Source: CBDCBA01 sp965214125 (GTDB lineage: Bacteria; Planctomycetota; Phycisphaerae; Tepidisphaerales; Tepidisphaeraceae). From it: DNA of 64,000 nucleotides. Positions 7,688 to 16,078 of this stretch are shown here, in pieces. Numbering within the stretch: the first letter of the stretch is position 1; each line of letters opens with the position of its first letter. The notes under the pieces are model-generated. The model had not been told where the DNA came from. It saw nothing but the letters and a program-made list of their open reading frames with translations, and made no database searches. A program made the position numbers and the translations under genes. The stretch spans positions 114,761-178,760 of the forward strand of contig CBDCBA010000035.1 in NCBI GenBank assembly GCA_965214125.1. Direction: 5' to 3'.

Positions 7688-8023
7688 TCAGGTCGAGCGG
7701 TCGGTTTCCTTCGGCGCCGGCAGTTCGAGGGCGCGGCGTGTTTCCTTCTCGAGCGCCGGACGGAAGGTCTCGGCGAGCTTCTTCAGCAGCCAGGGGAGGC
7801 GGACCTCCAGGTCGACGCGATCGTCGCGCACGTCAGCCCAGCCGGAAATGCGTTGGCCCAGGGCGGCGACGGTGAAGTCGAGGCGGTCGCCGGTCCAGCG
7901 TTCGTCCACCGTCGCGAACGACGCACCGCCGGCTTTGCCGAGGCCGCGTTCCAGCCGCCGCCTGGCCTCGTCGCGGCCGAGCTTGTGCGGCACGCTGACC
8001 TTCATCGTCTCGTCGCTCGCCAT
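7688..8023 (-). CDS. Polyhydroxyalkanoic acid system family protein (small SRPBCC-like)
   Basis: A 111-residue cytoplasmic protein. The pattern MKVSVPHKLGRDEARRRLERG, then DFTVAALGQRISGWADVRDDRVDLEVRLPWLLKKLAETFRPALEKE, matches the family annotated as 'polyhydroxyalkanoic acid system protein' (PHA_gran_rgn). These are small proteins with an antiparallel sheet packed on a C-terminal helix, and no enzyme activity is known for them. I chose the ATG at 8023. The same frame runs open further upstream, but only through a palindromic element (8066-8146) with no family similarity. Nothing nearby belongs to PHA synthesis, so the family name should not be read as a function here. Confidence 0.8.
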   Translation of the reverse strand: MASDETMKVSVPHKLGRDEARRRLERGLGKAGGASFATVDERWTGDRLDFTVAALGQRISGWADVRDDRVDLEVRLPWLLKKLAETFRPALEKETRRALELPAPKETDRST

Positions 8024-8065
8024 GGCGAACGCTAGGAGCCGTTCGAAAACTCCGCGATCAATCCC

Positions 8066-8146
8066 GGTGGCATGGGTCGCGTCTGCGAGACGCGCGTCTG
8101 TTCGCGCGTGATCCGACACGGGTCTCGCCGACGCGACCCGTGTCAC
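8066..8146. repeat. Palindromic element, family J
   Basis: An imperfect inverted repeat with arms around GGGTCGCGTC-x-GCGAGAC (8066-8092) and its complement (8122-8146). It lies upstream of the gene at 7688-8023. It occupies the first part of the 319-base gap 8024-8341. The second part holds a family A element, and I see nothing else in the gap. Confidence 0.75.
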
Positions 8147-8189
8147 CATCCGCGGGCGGCTACTGAGAGTGCGATGGATCATGCGCATG

Positions 8190-8262
8190 CTCGTTAGCCG
8201 CCCCGCCTCGCGGGGCGTTCGCCGACGCCCGCCGCGCCCCGCAAGGCGGGGCGGCTAACGAG
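8190..8262. repeat. Palindromic element, family A (TTAG + CGCCCCGC hairpin)
   Basis: A 73-base palindrome. Both ends read CTCGTTAGC followed by a hairpin of the form CGCCCCGC-loop-GCGGGGCG. The left arm has loop CTC. The right arm, read on the opposite strand, has CTT, a difference shared by most copies that gives the element a direction. Other copies: 18670-18734, 30969-31039, 31681-31771 and 45455-45521. It lies in a gap between two genes on the minus strand. Confidence 0.93.
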
Positions 8263-8341
8263 AGGTTGTGGGAGAACGCGGATAATCCACGCAGTGCTCA
8301 GTAAATCCAGGCGCGGCGCGGGCAAGCGTATTGTAATCGCC

Positions 8342-11300
8342 CTACCGGCGGAGCGTGAGGTAGATCGGGATCAGCCCCAGCAGGACCACTGCGATAACGG
8401 CGTAGATCGAAAGCTGCCCGCGGCGGTCCGGCTCGGAGATTGCCGTCGGTGTTCCGATCGACTCGGCGTACGCCAGGCTCGGAAGCTGAGAGCGCTCCTG
8501 GAACTCTGCGTCTTGCTGGGCCTGCTGTTCGGCGTCGAGCGCGGCAATCTGTTCGACCACTTCGTCAAGGCGCTGCTGGCGCTGCTGGCGCTGGGCGTCG
8601 GCGGTTTCACGGGCGGCCAAGTCCTCGCGGGCGTCGAGGTTGCGTTGGCGGGCCCGCTGCGATTCTACTTCGGCGGCGGCGGCCTCCTGGCGAAGCGCTT
8701 GCAGGTCGCGGTCGCGCTGGCCTTGCAACTCCGCCTCGCGCTGCTCGATCTGCCGGCGCACTTCGGCAAGCTCCTCGGCCGCGCCGGCGGGGGCCTCGGG
8801 ACCCGACAGCATCACCAGCCGGTCGGCAAGATCCGCGAGCCGCTGGTCCCCCTCGCCCGGCGGCGTCGCCTCGAGCTCCCGGCGTGCTCCGCGGATGGCC
8901 GCAGCGGCGCGGTCGGCTTCGGTCCATTCCTCGAGCGTGTCCGACACCCGCTCTTGCAGGGCGTCGAGCGACGTACCGAGCGATCCCGCAGCCGGCGCCG
9001 CCAGCTCGCCGCGCAGGGTCTGCGCCTCGCGAGCGAGGGTGCTCCGCTCGTTCCTGATCTGGGCATTTCGCCGAACGCGGGCGCTGTCGTTGTTGCGGAT
9101 CTCGGCGACGCGCGCTCGCGCCGCATCGCCTGCGGCGGTCAGCGCTTCGCCCAGGGCGGCCAGTCGCTTCTGGTCGTCGGCCGGGTGTTGCGACGCCATC
9201 GACAGCAGCAGCGTAGCCCCGTCGGCGTCGGCGAATTCGGCGGTGACTGTGCGATCTTCGGCCGATGGGTCGGGCGTCTCGGCGAGCCAGCCGGCCTGCA
9301 ACGCCGGGTGACGCCGCCCCAGGATATTGACGGCCTCGGCGCGGGTGTCAGGGTGGTAGACCTGGGTAATCTGTTCGCGCTCGAAGTTCATCTGCGCGTC
9401 GAGCGACATGCCACGCTGCAACGCGTGTGTGACGGGAAGCGTGAGCGTGGCCTGCGGCACAAGCAGCGTCTGGACCGCCGCAACCGCGAGGACGGCCAGC
9501 AGCACCGTCGCCGCCACCCACGCGAGAGCACGTCCGTAGCGCGGGCGGCCGAGATGGCCCAGTTCGTCGGCGTCGACCAGGTGAACGGGTTGGCGGGCGA
9601 CGCTCGGCGCGGCGCGTGGCCCCGGCACGCGCGGCCGGGCCGAGCGGGCGGCCCGGCGGGCGGGCGCGGGTGGGCGGTTGCCGCGAGCCGGCGGCGCGGG
9701 GGTGGTGGGGGTGGTGGGGGTGGCGACGGCCGCCGCGTGGCCGTTGGTATCGGGTTGGCCCGCCACGTCGAAGCGGTCGTTGGCCAGGCCGGTGCCGACG
9801 CCTTCGCGCACCGTCTGGAGGAAGCTGCCGACTGCCGGCACGTCGAGATCGTCCGAGGCGGCGGCCAAGCAGGTGTCATCGGCAGTGTCGGCCGGCTCGG
9901 CGGCGTCCAGGGAGAAGGCGTCGGTGGCGCCAACGAGGCCGCTCGCTTCGGGGATGACGGCCGACGGGTCGAGCGCGAACGCCTCGGGCCGGTCGGCCGC
10001 CTCGGCCTCGGCCTGCTGGCGCGCCTCGTGCTCGGCCACGGTGGTCGCGCTGAACGATGTCTCGCGCGGCGGGGCAGCGTTGCCCGGCTCGGCGGCCTCG
10101 GGCTGACTGCCGAACCCGACGCGCACGGGCTTGCGACCGCGTGGCGAGCGGTTCCCGCGAGGGCCGCGCGGCGACGGGCGATCGTGCGGCGGCTTCGTGG
10201 GCGGCTGGGTCGGCGGCTGGGTCGGCGGGGCATCGCCCGGCGGGTGCAGCGCGTCGCCGGGCGCGGCCTCGCCCAACCAGCCTTCGGGCGGCGACTCGGC
10301 CGCAGCATCACGGTCGGCCTCGGGAGTGGCGTCAGCGTCCGGCCGCGCCGGCGGGGGATCGAACGGCGTGCGCAGGCCGGCGTCGTGCGCGAACGGCGGG
10401 CCCGACGGTTCGGGCCGCTGTTCCTCGTCCGCCTTCGCTTCGGGTGCGAGTTCCTTGGCCTCGTCGGAAAGCGGCGGCCGCGCGACACCGAAGAATCCCG
10501 CCGGACTTTCCGCCCAGGCCGCGGCATCATCGAGCGGGTCGGGCGCCTCCGTGGCGGGCACGACATCGGTCGATTCATCCGCAACGGCCTCCGACTCGTC
10601 CGCAACCGGCGGTGGTTCGGCGGCAAGGGCGGGGGGCGAAGCGTCGGCCGACTCCGGCGCGTCTACGAGACCAAGGCCGTCGGACATCTCCTCGATCTCG
10701 GCCAGCAGATCCGCTTCGTCCGCGTCCTCGAACCGCTCGTTGTCCGCTTCCCCTTCGGAGGTTGGCAGGGCGGCGAAGGCGTCATCGGGGTCGGGCTCGC
10801 CCGCGGGCAGAACCTCGGGGGCCGCGACGGCGTCGGGCTCGGCCTCGGGTGTGTCGGCCTGTTCGGCGTCCGGCGTTTCAGGAGATTCCTCGTCGTCTTC
10901 GGGCTCCGCTGCGGCCGATGCCGTCGCTTCTTCGGCGGCCTCGCGCACGGCCTCTTCCAACCCGGCGGCCCAACCAACGGAGAGATCGTCCGCCCGCAGT
11001 TCGTCGGCTTCCTCCGACTCCTCCGCCGCCGACGCGGGCTCGGGGGCGGCGACCACCTCGTCGCCCGCCGGCTCGACATTCGCCTGCGCAGCAGCGGGCG
11101 GCGCGGCATCGGGTAGCTCGATTCCGCCGTACCGATTGTCCGGCAACGGCAGGGGATCGGGATGCGTGGCCACATCCACGCGACGCGACCGGCGCCCACG
11201 GCGACGCCGCGGGCGCTCGGGCTCAGCCGACGCCGGCTCCGGCGGGGCCTCCGCCTCCACTTTCGGCTCCGCCTCCGGCTCTGGCTCGACGTCCGCTTCG

Positions 11301-12457
11301 GCCTCCGGCTCCGGCTCGGGAGTCGGCGGCAGCGGGGCAGGTCGGACTCGGTCGAAGTCGAGCACCGACAGATCGAGTTCCGCCAGCGGCTCCTCCCCAT
11401 CCGCCTCCGGCTCGACATCGTCCGCCGCCGACTCTTCGTCCGGCACCTCAAGCTCTGGCTGGGCCTCCGCTTCCGGTGCGGGCGCAACCTCCGGCTCCGG
11501 TTCCAGCGCGATCGGCTCGTCCTCGACCAACGCCTCGACCGGCTCCTCGACCTCCGCCGGTGCCTCGGGCGCCAGGGCCTCCTCGACCATCTCGGGCTCG
11601 TCGGATACCTTCTCGGTCGGCCCGGCCTCAACGAGCGTTTCGAGCTCTGGCTCGGCCGGTGCCTCGGGAACGAGCGTTGTGCTCTCCGCGAGATTGGGGA
11701 GTTCCGGCTCGACCTCGGCGACGGGCTCATCCGCTTCGGCGATGGGCTCGTCGGCCTCCGCGTCCACCTCGGCGCGCAGCGAAAGGCGCATCGGCCCGAT
11801 CTGCACCGCGTCGCTCGACCCGACGGCCGCGCGGGCGATGGCCTGGCCGTTGAGCAGCGTCGGCTGGCCGCCGAGGTGGTAGATCGCCCAGCCGTCGTCG
11901 GTGATGCGGCGATCGGGGCTGCCGTAGCCGTCGATGCGAACCAGGGCCGCGTGCGCGGTGGACACGCCGGGGGCATCGAGCTGCACGTCGGGGCTGCGCC
12001 GGCCGATCAGGGCGGTGAGACCTTCAATCTCCACCTCGCGCTCGCCACCGTCGGGCGATGCGATTCGCAGAGTCGCTCCGCCCGCCGGGGGCAGGACACC
12101 GCCGATTTCGCTAATCGGCCGCGGGTCGCGGTAGCGGAAGACGAAACGCCCGACCTTCACGATGTCCTTGTCGCGCAGAGGCCGCTCGGTCGCCACGTCG
12201 CCGTTGACGAACGTGCCGTTGCGGCTTTCCAGGTCGCGCAGGTACGCCCCGCCGCGCGTCACGACGACGAGGCAGTGCGCCTTGCTGACGGTCGAGCTGT
12301 CGAGGTGAACGCGGGCCTTAGCGCGGCTGCCGATCATGGTGATCGGACGCGGCAGGGCGATCTTCGGACCTTTACTGCCCGAGCGCACGGGCTCGATCAG
12401 CCGCAGGTACGGCGTGCGGTCGGGGGACGGAGCAGCATTCGCCTGGAAATCGGGCAT
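8342..12457 (-). CDS. Very long FHA-domain protein with disordered acidic linker, coiled coil and two membrane segments
   Basis: A protein of 1371 residues. FHA domain 1 lies at about 34-110, with the phosphothreonine-binding signature GSRAKARVHL, SxxH and RNGTFVNG. A second, weaker FHA-like domain is at about 140-235 (LIGRRSPDVQLDAPGVSTAHA). Residues about 245-960 are an extremely Glu/Ala/Pro/Asp-rich, probably disordered linker. A membrane segment follows near 975-995, then a region with a long coiled coil (about 1090-1340) and a last membrane segment near 1350-1368 (AVIAVVLLGLIPIYLTL). The C-terminal part recalls polysaccharide co-polymerase (Wzz/GumC-like) architecture. FHA domains bind phosphothreonine, so it could be read by a Ser/Thr kinase such as the one at 19815-22364. 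I chose the ATG at 12457 because the N-terminus then leads directly into the FHA domain. Confidence 0.88.
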   Translation of the reverse strand: MPDFQANAAPSPDRTPYLRLIEPVRSGSKGPKIALPRPITMIGSRAKARVHLDSSTVSKAHCLVVVTRGGAYLRDLESRNGTFVNGDVATERPLRDKDIVKVGRFVFRYRDPRPISEIGGVLPPAGGATLRIASPDGGEREVEIEGLTALIGRRSPDVQLDAPGVSTAHAALVRIDGYGSPDRRITDDGWAIYHLGGQPTLLNGQAIARAAVGSSDAVQIGPMRLSLRAEVDAEADEPIAEADEPVAEVEPELPNLAESTTLVPEAPAEPELETLVEAGPTEKVSDEPEMVEEALAPEAPAEVEEPVEALVEDEPIALEPEPEVAPAPEAEAQPELEVPDEESAADDVEPEADGEEPLAELDLSVLDFDRVRPAPLPPTPEPEPEAEADVEPEPEAEPKVEAEAPPEPASAEPERPRRRRGRRSRRVDVATHPDPLPLPDNRYGGIELPDAAPPAAAQANVEPAGDEVVAAPEPASAAEESEEADELRADDLSVGWAAGLEEAVREAAEEATASAAAEPEDDEESPETPDAEQADTPEAEPDAVAAPEVLPAGEPDPDDAFAALPTSEGEADNERFEDADEADLLAEIEEMSDGLGLVDAPESADASPPALAAEPPPVADESEAVADESTDVVPATEAPDPLDDAAAWAESPAGFFGVARPPLSDEAKELAPEAKADEEQRPEPSGPPFAHDAGLRTPFDPPPARPDADATPEADRDAAAESPPEGWLGEAAPGDALHPPGDAPPTQPPTQPPTKPPHDRPSPRGPRGNRSPRGRKPVRVGFGSQPEAAEPGNAAPPRETSFSATTVAEHEARQQAEAEAADRPEAFALDPSAVIPEASGLVGATDAFSLDAAEPADTADDTCLAAASDDLDVPAVGSFLQTVREGVGTGLANDRFDVAGQPDTNGHAAAVATPTTPTTPAPPARGNRPPAPARRAARSARPRVPGPRAAPSVARQPVHLVDADELGHLGRPRYGRALAWVAATVLLAVLAVAAVQTLLVPQATLTLPVTHALQRGMSLDAQMNFEREQITQVYHPDTRAEAVNILGRRHPALQAGWLAETPDPSAEDRTVTAEFADADGATLLLSMASQHPADDQKRLAALGEALTAAGDAARARVAEIRNNDSARVRRNAQIRNERSTLAREAQTLRGELAAPAAGSLGTSLDALQERVSDTLEEWTEADRAAAAIRGARRELEATPPGEGDQRLADLADRLVMLSGPEAPAGAAEELAEVRRQIEQREAELQGQRDRDLQALRQEAAAAEVESQRARQRNLDAREDLAARETADAQRQQRQQRLDEVVEQIAALDAEQQAQQDAEFQERSQLPSLAYAESIGTPTAISEPDRRGQLSIYAVIAVVLLGLIPIYLTLRR

Positions 12458-12645
12458 GTGGCGGGCCAAGCGGGACGGGCAAAACCGGAGCGACCGGCGG
12501 CGGGGTTGAACCGGGCAAGGTGCGGGGGCAAGCGGCGGGCGGGTTGGGCCGATTGTAACGGCTTGGATCGCCTCGGCACCGCCGGAACCTTCACAGCGTC
12601 GGCGGCGTTCGCCCAGACACGCGAGAGGCGGCACCGCCGGGCGAT

Positions 12646-13854
12646 TTATCGGTCCGCCCGGTGCCGCGCCGCGTCCGATAGCCCCCGATGCAGTGCGCGG
12701 GGGCCGAGCTTTGCGACGATGGCATCCACGGCGGCATCGACCCGCGCCGCCCGCCGGGCCCGGCCCACATCATCGGCGTCGAACAGGCCGGCCTGCGGTG
12801 GGGGCGGCGGGTCGGTCAAGTCGCCCGCGGTCATGCCGATCAGCCGCAGCGGCGCGAGTGACGCGGCCGCCCAGGCGTCGAACAGCGACCGCGCCGCCGC
12901 CCACAACGCATCAGTCGCCTGCGTCGGCTCCCGCAGCGTGCAGCGCCGGCCGACCGTGTGGAACTGCCGGTACGTTTCGCCCGTGCGCAGCTTGACCGTC
13001 ACGCACCGCGCCGCGCGACCGCACTGGCGCAGCCGGCGAGCGACGTGCTCGGTTTGGGACAACAGCACGTCGCGCAGCGCGTCGGCGTCGGCGATGTCTT
13101 GGCCGAACGTCTGCTCGCTCCCGATGCTTTTGGCCTTACGCTCGGGCACCACGGGGCGATCGTCCACCCCGAAGGCCAGGCGGCGCAGGTGCTCGCCGAA
13201 CTTGCGGCTGGAAAAGAAGGAATCCGGCATCTCCCGCAAGTCGCCGATCGTTCGAATGCCGAAGCGGGCCAAACGCTTTTGTGCGGCCGGGCCGACGCCC
13301 CAGAGCGTGCCGACGGGCAGGGGCGACAGAATCTCGCCCACGCGGTCGGCGGGGATGACGGTCAGGCCGTTGGGTTTGTCGAGGTCGCTGGCAAGCTTGG
13401 CGAGGAACTTGTTCGGCGCTACGCCGACGCTGCACGTCAGCCCGGTTGCCGCAAGCACGCCACTGCGGATCGCGCGGGCGATCGCCGGGCCGTCGCCGAA
13501 CAACCGTTGGCTACCGGTGACATCGAGAAAGGCCTCGTCGATGCTCAGCGGCTGCACGAGCGGCGTGTAGTCGCGCAGGATCGAGAACACCCGGCCGCTC
13601 GCCTCGCGGTACGCATCGAACCGGCCGCGAACGACCCGCGCGTGGGGGCAAAGGCGCAGCGCTTCGCCCGTGGGCATCGCGCTGCGGCAGCCGAACGCGC
13701 GAGCTTCGTAGCTGGCAGCCTGCACGACCCCACGCGGCGGCCGGCCGGCGACAAGCGTGGGCAACCCACGCAACGACGGATCGTCGCGCTGCTCGACCGA
13801 CGCGAAGAAGGCGTCCATGTCGACGTGAAGGATCGTGCGCGGCGGATCGCTCAC
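12646..13854 (-). CDS. dinB: DNA polymerase IV (Y family)
   Basis: A 402-residue translesion DNA polymerase. The palm has catalytic acids Asp12 and Asp14 in HVDMDAFFASVE, and Asp106 and Glu107 in LSIDEAFLDV. The finger region (Y-E-A-R, R-S-A-M-P) and the thumb/HhH motif (LPVGTLWGVGPAAQKRL) follow. The little-finger domain runs from about 240 to 350. Length is close to the 350-400 usual in the family. A short Pro-rich stretch and a possible C-terminal peptide with QAGLFD could be the clamp-binding motif (Q-x-x-LF). The start is GTG at 13854. No LexA-like box was evident upstream. It is separated from the SDR gene by 34 bases on the same strand. Confidence 0.95.
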   Translation of the reverse strand: MSDPPRTILHVDMDAFFASVEQRDDPSLRGLPTLVAGRPPRGVVQAASYEARAFGCRSAMPTGEALRLCPHARVVRGRFDAYREASGRVFSILRDYTPLVQPLSIDEAFLDVTGSQRLFGDGPAIARAIRSGVLAATGLTCSVGVAPNKFLAKLASDLDKPNGLTVIPADRVGEILSPLPVGTLWGVGPAAQKRLARFGIRTIGDLREMPDSFFSSRKFGEHLRRLAFGVDDRPVVPERKAKSIGSEQTFGQDIADADALRDVLLSQTEHVARRLRQCGRAARCVTVKLRTGETYRQFHTVGRRCTLREPTQATDALWAAARSLFDAWAAASLAPLRLIGMTAGDLTDPPPPPQAGLFDADDVGRARRAARVDAAVDAIVAKLGPRALHRGLSDAARHRADR

Positions 13855-13888
13855 CGCGGCATGCTACCAAGTGCTCGGCGGGTTGGCA

Positions 13889-14665
13889 TTACAGGCGGGG
13901 CAGCGTCAGGCCGCCATCGACGTGGAGCACGCTGCCGGTGGCGTAGGTCAGCCGCCCGCCCGCGAGCACCGCCACGGCGCGGCCGACGTCTTCGGGCAGG
14001 CCCCAGCGTGGCTCGACCGCGAGGCCGTCGGCGAGGAGTCGGTCGTACTTGTCGGTCACGCCGCTGGTCATGTCCGTCCGGATCACGCCGGGCCGCACCT
14101 CGTAGACGCCGACGTTGTACTCGGCCAGGCGTGTCGCCCAGAGCTTGACGGCCATCGCGAGGGCGGCCTTGCTGACGCAGTAATCGCCGCGGGTGACGCT
14201 GGCGACCGTCACGCTCACGCTTGTGACGAACGTCACACTGCCGCGCCACTGCGGGTCCGCCGCGTGCTGCGTCGCCATCTGCCGCGCGACCGTTTGGGTG
14301 AGAAAGTAAGGCCCGCGCGTGTTGATACGGAGCAGGCGCTCGAAGCTTTCCTCCGTCGCATCCATCAGATCCGCCCGCACGGCCGGGGCGACGCCGGCAT
14401 TGTTCACGAGGGAATCGATGCGCCCGAAATGATCGACGGTGCGCGTAACGATCTGATCCCGACCCGCCGAATCGGCGATGTCGGCGGCGACGTACAAGAC
14501 GTTTGAGCCATACGATCGAAGTCGATCAAGCGACTCGCCGACATCCGCTGCGGGGCGCCGGCCGTTGACGACAAGATCAAAGCCGTCGCGGGCCAGCTCG
14601 ATTGCGATGCCGAGCCCGATTCCGCGACTTCCCCCGGTTACGATGGCAACGGGTCGCTCGCTCAC
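13889..14665 (-). CDS. Short-chain dehydrogenase/reductase, probably acting on a sugar or sugar-derived keto acid
   Basis: A 258-residue classical SDR. The cofactor motif TGGSRGIG is at 10-17, NNAG at 88-91, a catalytic Ser near 149-151, and Tyr162/Lys166 in DYCVSK. The C-terminus (ATGSVLHVDGGLTLPRL) is typical. The GTG at 14665 is supported by GGAGG five to six bases upstream, and it overlaps the TGA of the preceding GH88-type gene in a GTGA arrangement, so translation is probably coupled. A longer reading with a TTG start at 14686 lacks such a site. The coupling suggests it works on the product of the hydrolase, as KduD-like reductases do for unsaturated uronates. That role is inference. 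Confidence 0.93.
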   Translation of the reverse strand: MSERPVAIVTGGSRGIGLGIAIELARDGFDLVVNGRRPAADVGESLDRLRSYGSNVLYVAADIADSAGRDQIVTRTVDHFGRIDSLVNNAGVAPAVRADLMDATEESFERLLRINTRGPYFLTQTVARQMATQHAADPQWRGSVTFVTSVSVTVASVTRGDYCVSKAALAMAVKLWATRLAEYNVGVYEVRPGVIRTDMTSGVTDKYDRLLADGLAVEPRWGLPEDVGRAVAVLAGGRLTYATGSVLHVDGGLTLPRL

Positions 14666-16032
14666 TTCGACCCTCCGGAAACGCAATCGAAGAAGCGATA
14701 ACCTTGTTTGTCAGCCAAACGGCCGACGTAGAGGGCGGCTTCGCGGAGGTGGTAGTCGCCCCACATGCTGGCTTCGCCGCACGGGATGTGCCGGCCGTTC
14801 GGCACGTGGTCCCAGCCGTTGGGCCGGTGGTAAATCGAGTGGAGCAACAGGCCCTCGTGCTCGCCGCCGGCCGCGAGGTACGGCTCGTCAAGCAGCGTGC
14901 GAAGCGTCGTCAGGCCGGCGGCGATATAGCGGTTCTCGCTCATATACGATCCAAGCCGAATCAATCCCTGGCACGCGATGGCGGCGGCGGAGGAATCGAC
15001 GGGCTCGTGGTCGTTGAACGGGTCGGCGGGACGATCGGCATGGCCCTCCATGCGCGCCAGGCCTGGGGCGCCGGTGTCCCAGTAGGGCACGCCGTCGGTC
15101 GGCGTGTGCGCCAGGTAGAAGTCGCAGGTGGCCGTCGCGGCTTTACGCATGACTTCGATCACCTCGGGCTCGCAAGCGAAGAGGTCGGGGTGCTCGCGCG
15201 ACAGCTCAAGTTGCTCGGCGAACCCGAGCATCGCCCACGCCAGGCCGCGCGTCCAGGTGGTAAACGGGCTGTAGCCCTGCTGGGTCGATGGGCATCGGTA
15301 GGCGCCGCCGGCGGGGTTCCAGAGCGTTTCGTGCGCCGTCCTGCCGCGAAGGTCGGGCGTGTCCCAGGCGTCGCGCCCCTTGCCGTAGAAGACGTTGAAC
15401 TCGGCCGTCTTGCGCAGGTGCTGGCAGAGGCGGCGCGGCAGGTCGAGCGGTGCGTCCTGCTCGCCGAGCGGCCGGTGGCCCAGCAGGTGGCTGACGCCGA
15501 GGATGCGGCACGACCGCACCGTATCCACGAACAGGCTTTGCGGCCCGTTGAAGCTGTGGATGAACCCGCCGCCATCGGCCGTGCGGGTCCAGCGGCTTGC
15601 CTGCACGGCGCCGCTGACTTGCAGGGCGAGCGTGTAGAACGCCGCCTCGTCCTCGCACATGTCGAAGCGGCCGGCGCGCCCGAGGCGCAGGAGGTTGCCG
15701 TAGGTGCTGAGGTTGTTGAACCCGTGGTCGTGCACGCCGCCGTGGCTGACGTGGTTGTGCATCTGCTGGCGCGTGCCGGTCCAGCCGGTCTTCATCGCCT
15801 CGTCGTCGCCGGTCGCGTCGAATTGCAGCAGGGCGCTGCCGTACCGGAAGCCCTGGGTCCACTCGGTCCACCCCTGCGGCTGGTAGCGGCCCTCGATCGT
15901 GATGACGGGCGTGCGGTCTTGCAGCAGATCGCTCTGCTCGATGCGTCGAATCTTGTCGGCCGACACGTCCCACATGCGCCGGATGGCCGGCAGGAGGTCG
16001 GCGGGCGTGAGGCGGGCGTCGATCTCGATCAT
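14662..16032 (-). CDS. GH88-type unsaturated glucuronyl hydrolase
   Basis: A 456-residue alpha6/alpha6-barrel hydrolase. Family landmarks are HDHGFNNL (where GH88 enzymes have HD-x-GF with the first key Asp), LFVDTVRSC (second catalytic Asp region), WTRGLAWAMLGFA (family RG-x-AW-x-x-GFA), VPYWDTGAPG, and DSSAAAIACQGLI. These enzymes hydrate and split the unsaturated uronic acid from oligosaccharides made by polysaccharide lyases from glycosaminoglycans, gellan or algal polymers. No signal peptide is visible, so it should act in the cytoplasm on imported oligosaccharides. The ATG at 16032 is 46 bases from the divergent Gfo/Idh gene, so the two promoters are shared or overlap. The SDR follows directly. 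Confidence 0.88.
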   Translation of the reverse strand: MIEIDARLTPADLLPAIRRMWDVSADKIRRIEQSDLLQDRTPVITIEGRYQPQGWTEWTQGFRYGSALLQFDATGDDEAMKTGWTGTRQQMHNHVSHGGVHDHGFNNLSTYGNLLRLGRAGRFDMCEDEAAFYTLALQVSGAVQASRWTRTADGGGFIHSFNGPQSLFVDTVRSCRILGVSHLLGHRPLGEQDAPLDLPRRLCQHLRKTAEFNVFYGKGRDAWDTPDLRGRTAHETLWNPAGGAYRCPSTQQGYSPFTTWTRGLAWAMLGFAEQLELSREHPDLFACEPEVIEVMRKAATATCDFYLAHTPTDGVPYWDTGAPGLARMEGHADRPADPFNDHEPVDSSAAAIACQGLIRLGSYMSENRYIAAGLTTLRTLLDEPYLAAGGEHEGLLLHSIYHRPNGWDHVPNGRHIPCGEASMWGDYHLREAALYVGRLADKQGYRFFDCVSGGSK

Positions 16033-16078
16033 GCGGCCGCAGGGTAGCAGCGGCCGGCGGGCCGGCTAAGTTGCCGGC

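Noticed and set aside
9690..9725. G-rich tract (GGGGGTGGTGGG) as a G-quadruplex regulator
   Set aside because: It lies inside the FHA coding region, where it encodes a Pro/Thr-rich stretch on the other strand. Composition explains it.
8294..11116. A 940-codon open frame on the plus strand
   Set aside because: It is the antisense shadow of the FHA gene in very GC-rich DNA. Its translation is an Arg/Gly/Leu-rich sequence with no family motif, while the minus strand has clear FHA signatures.
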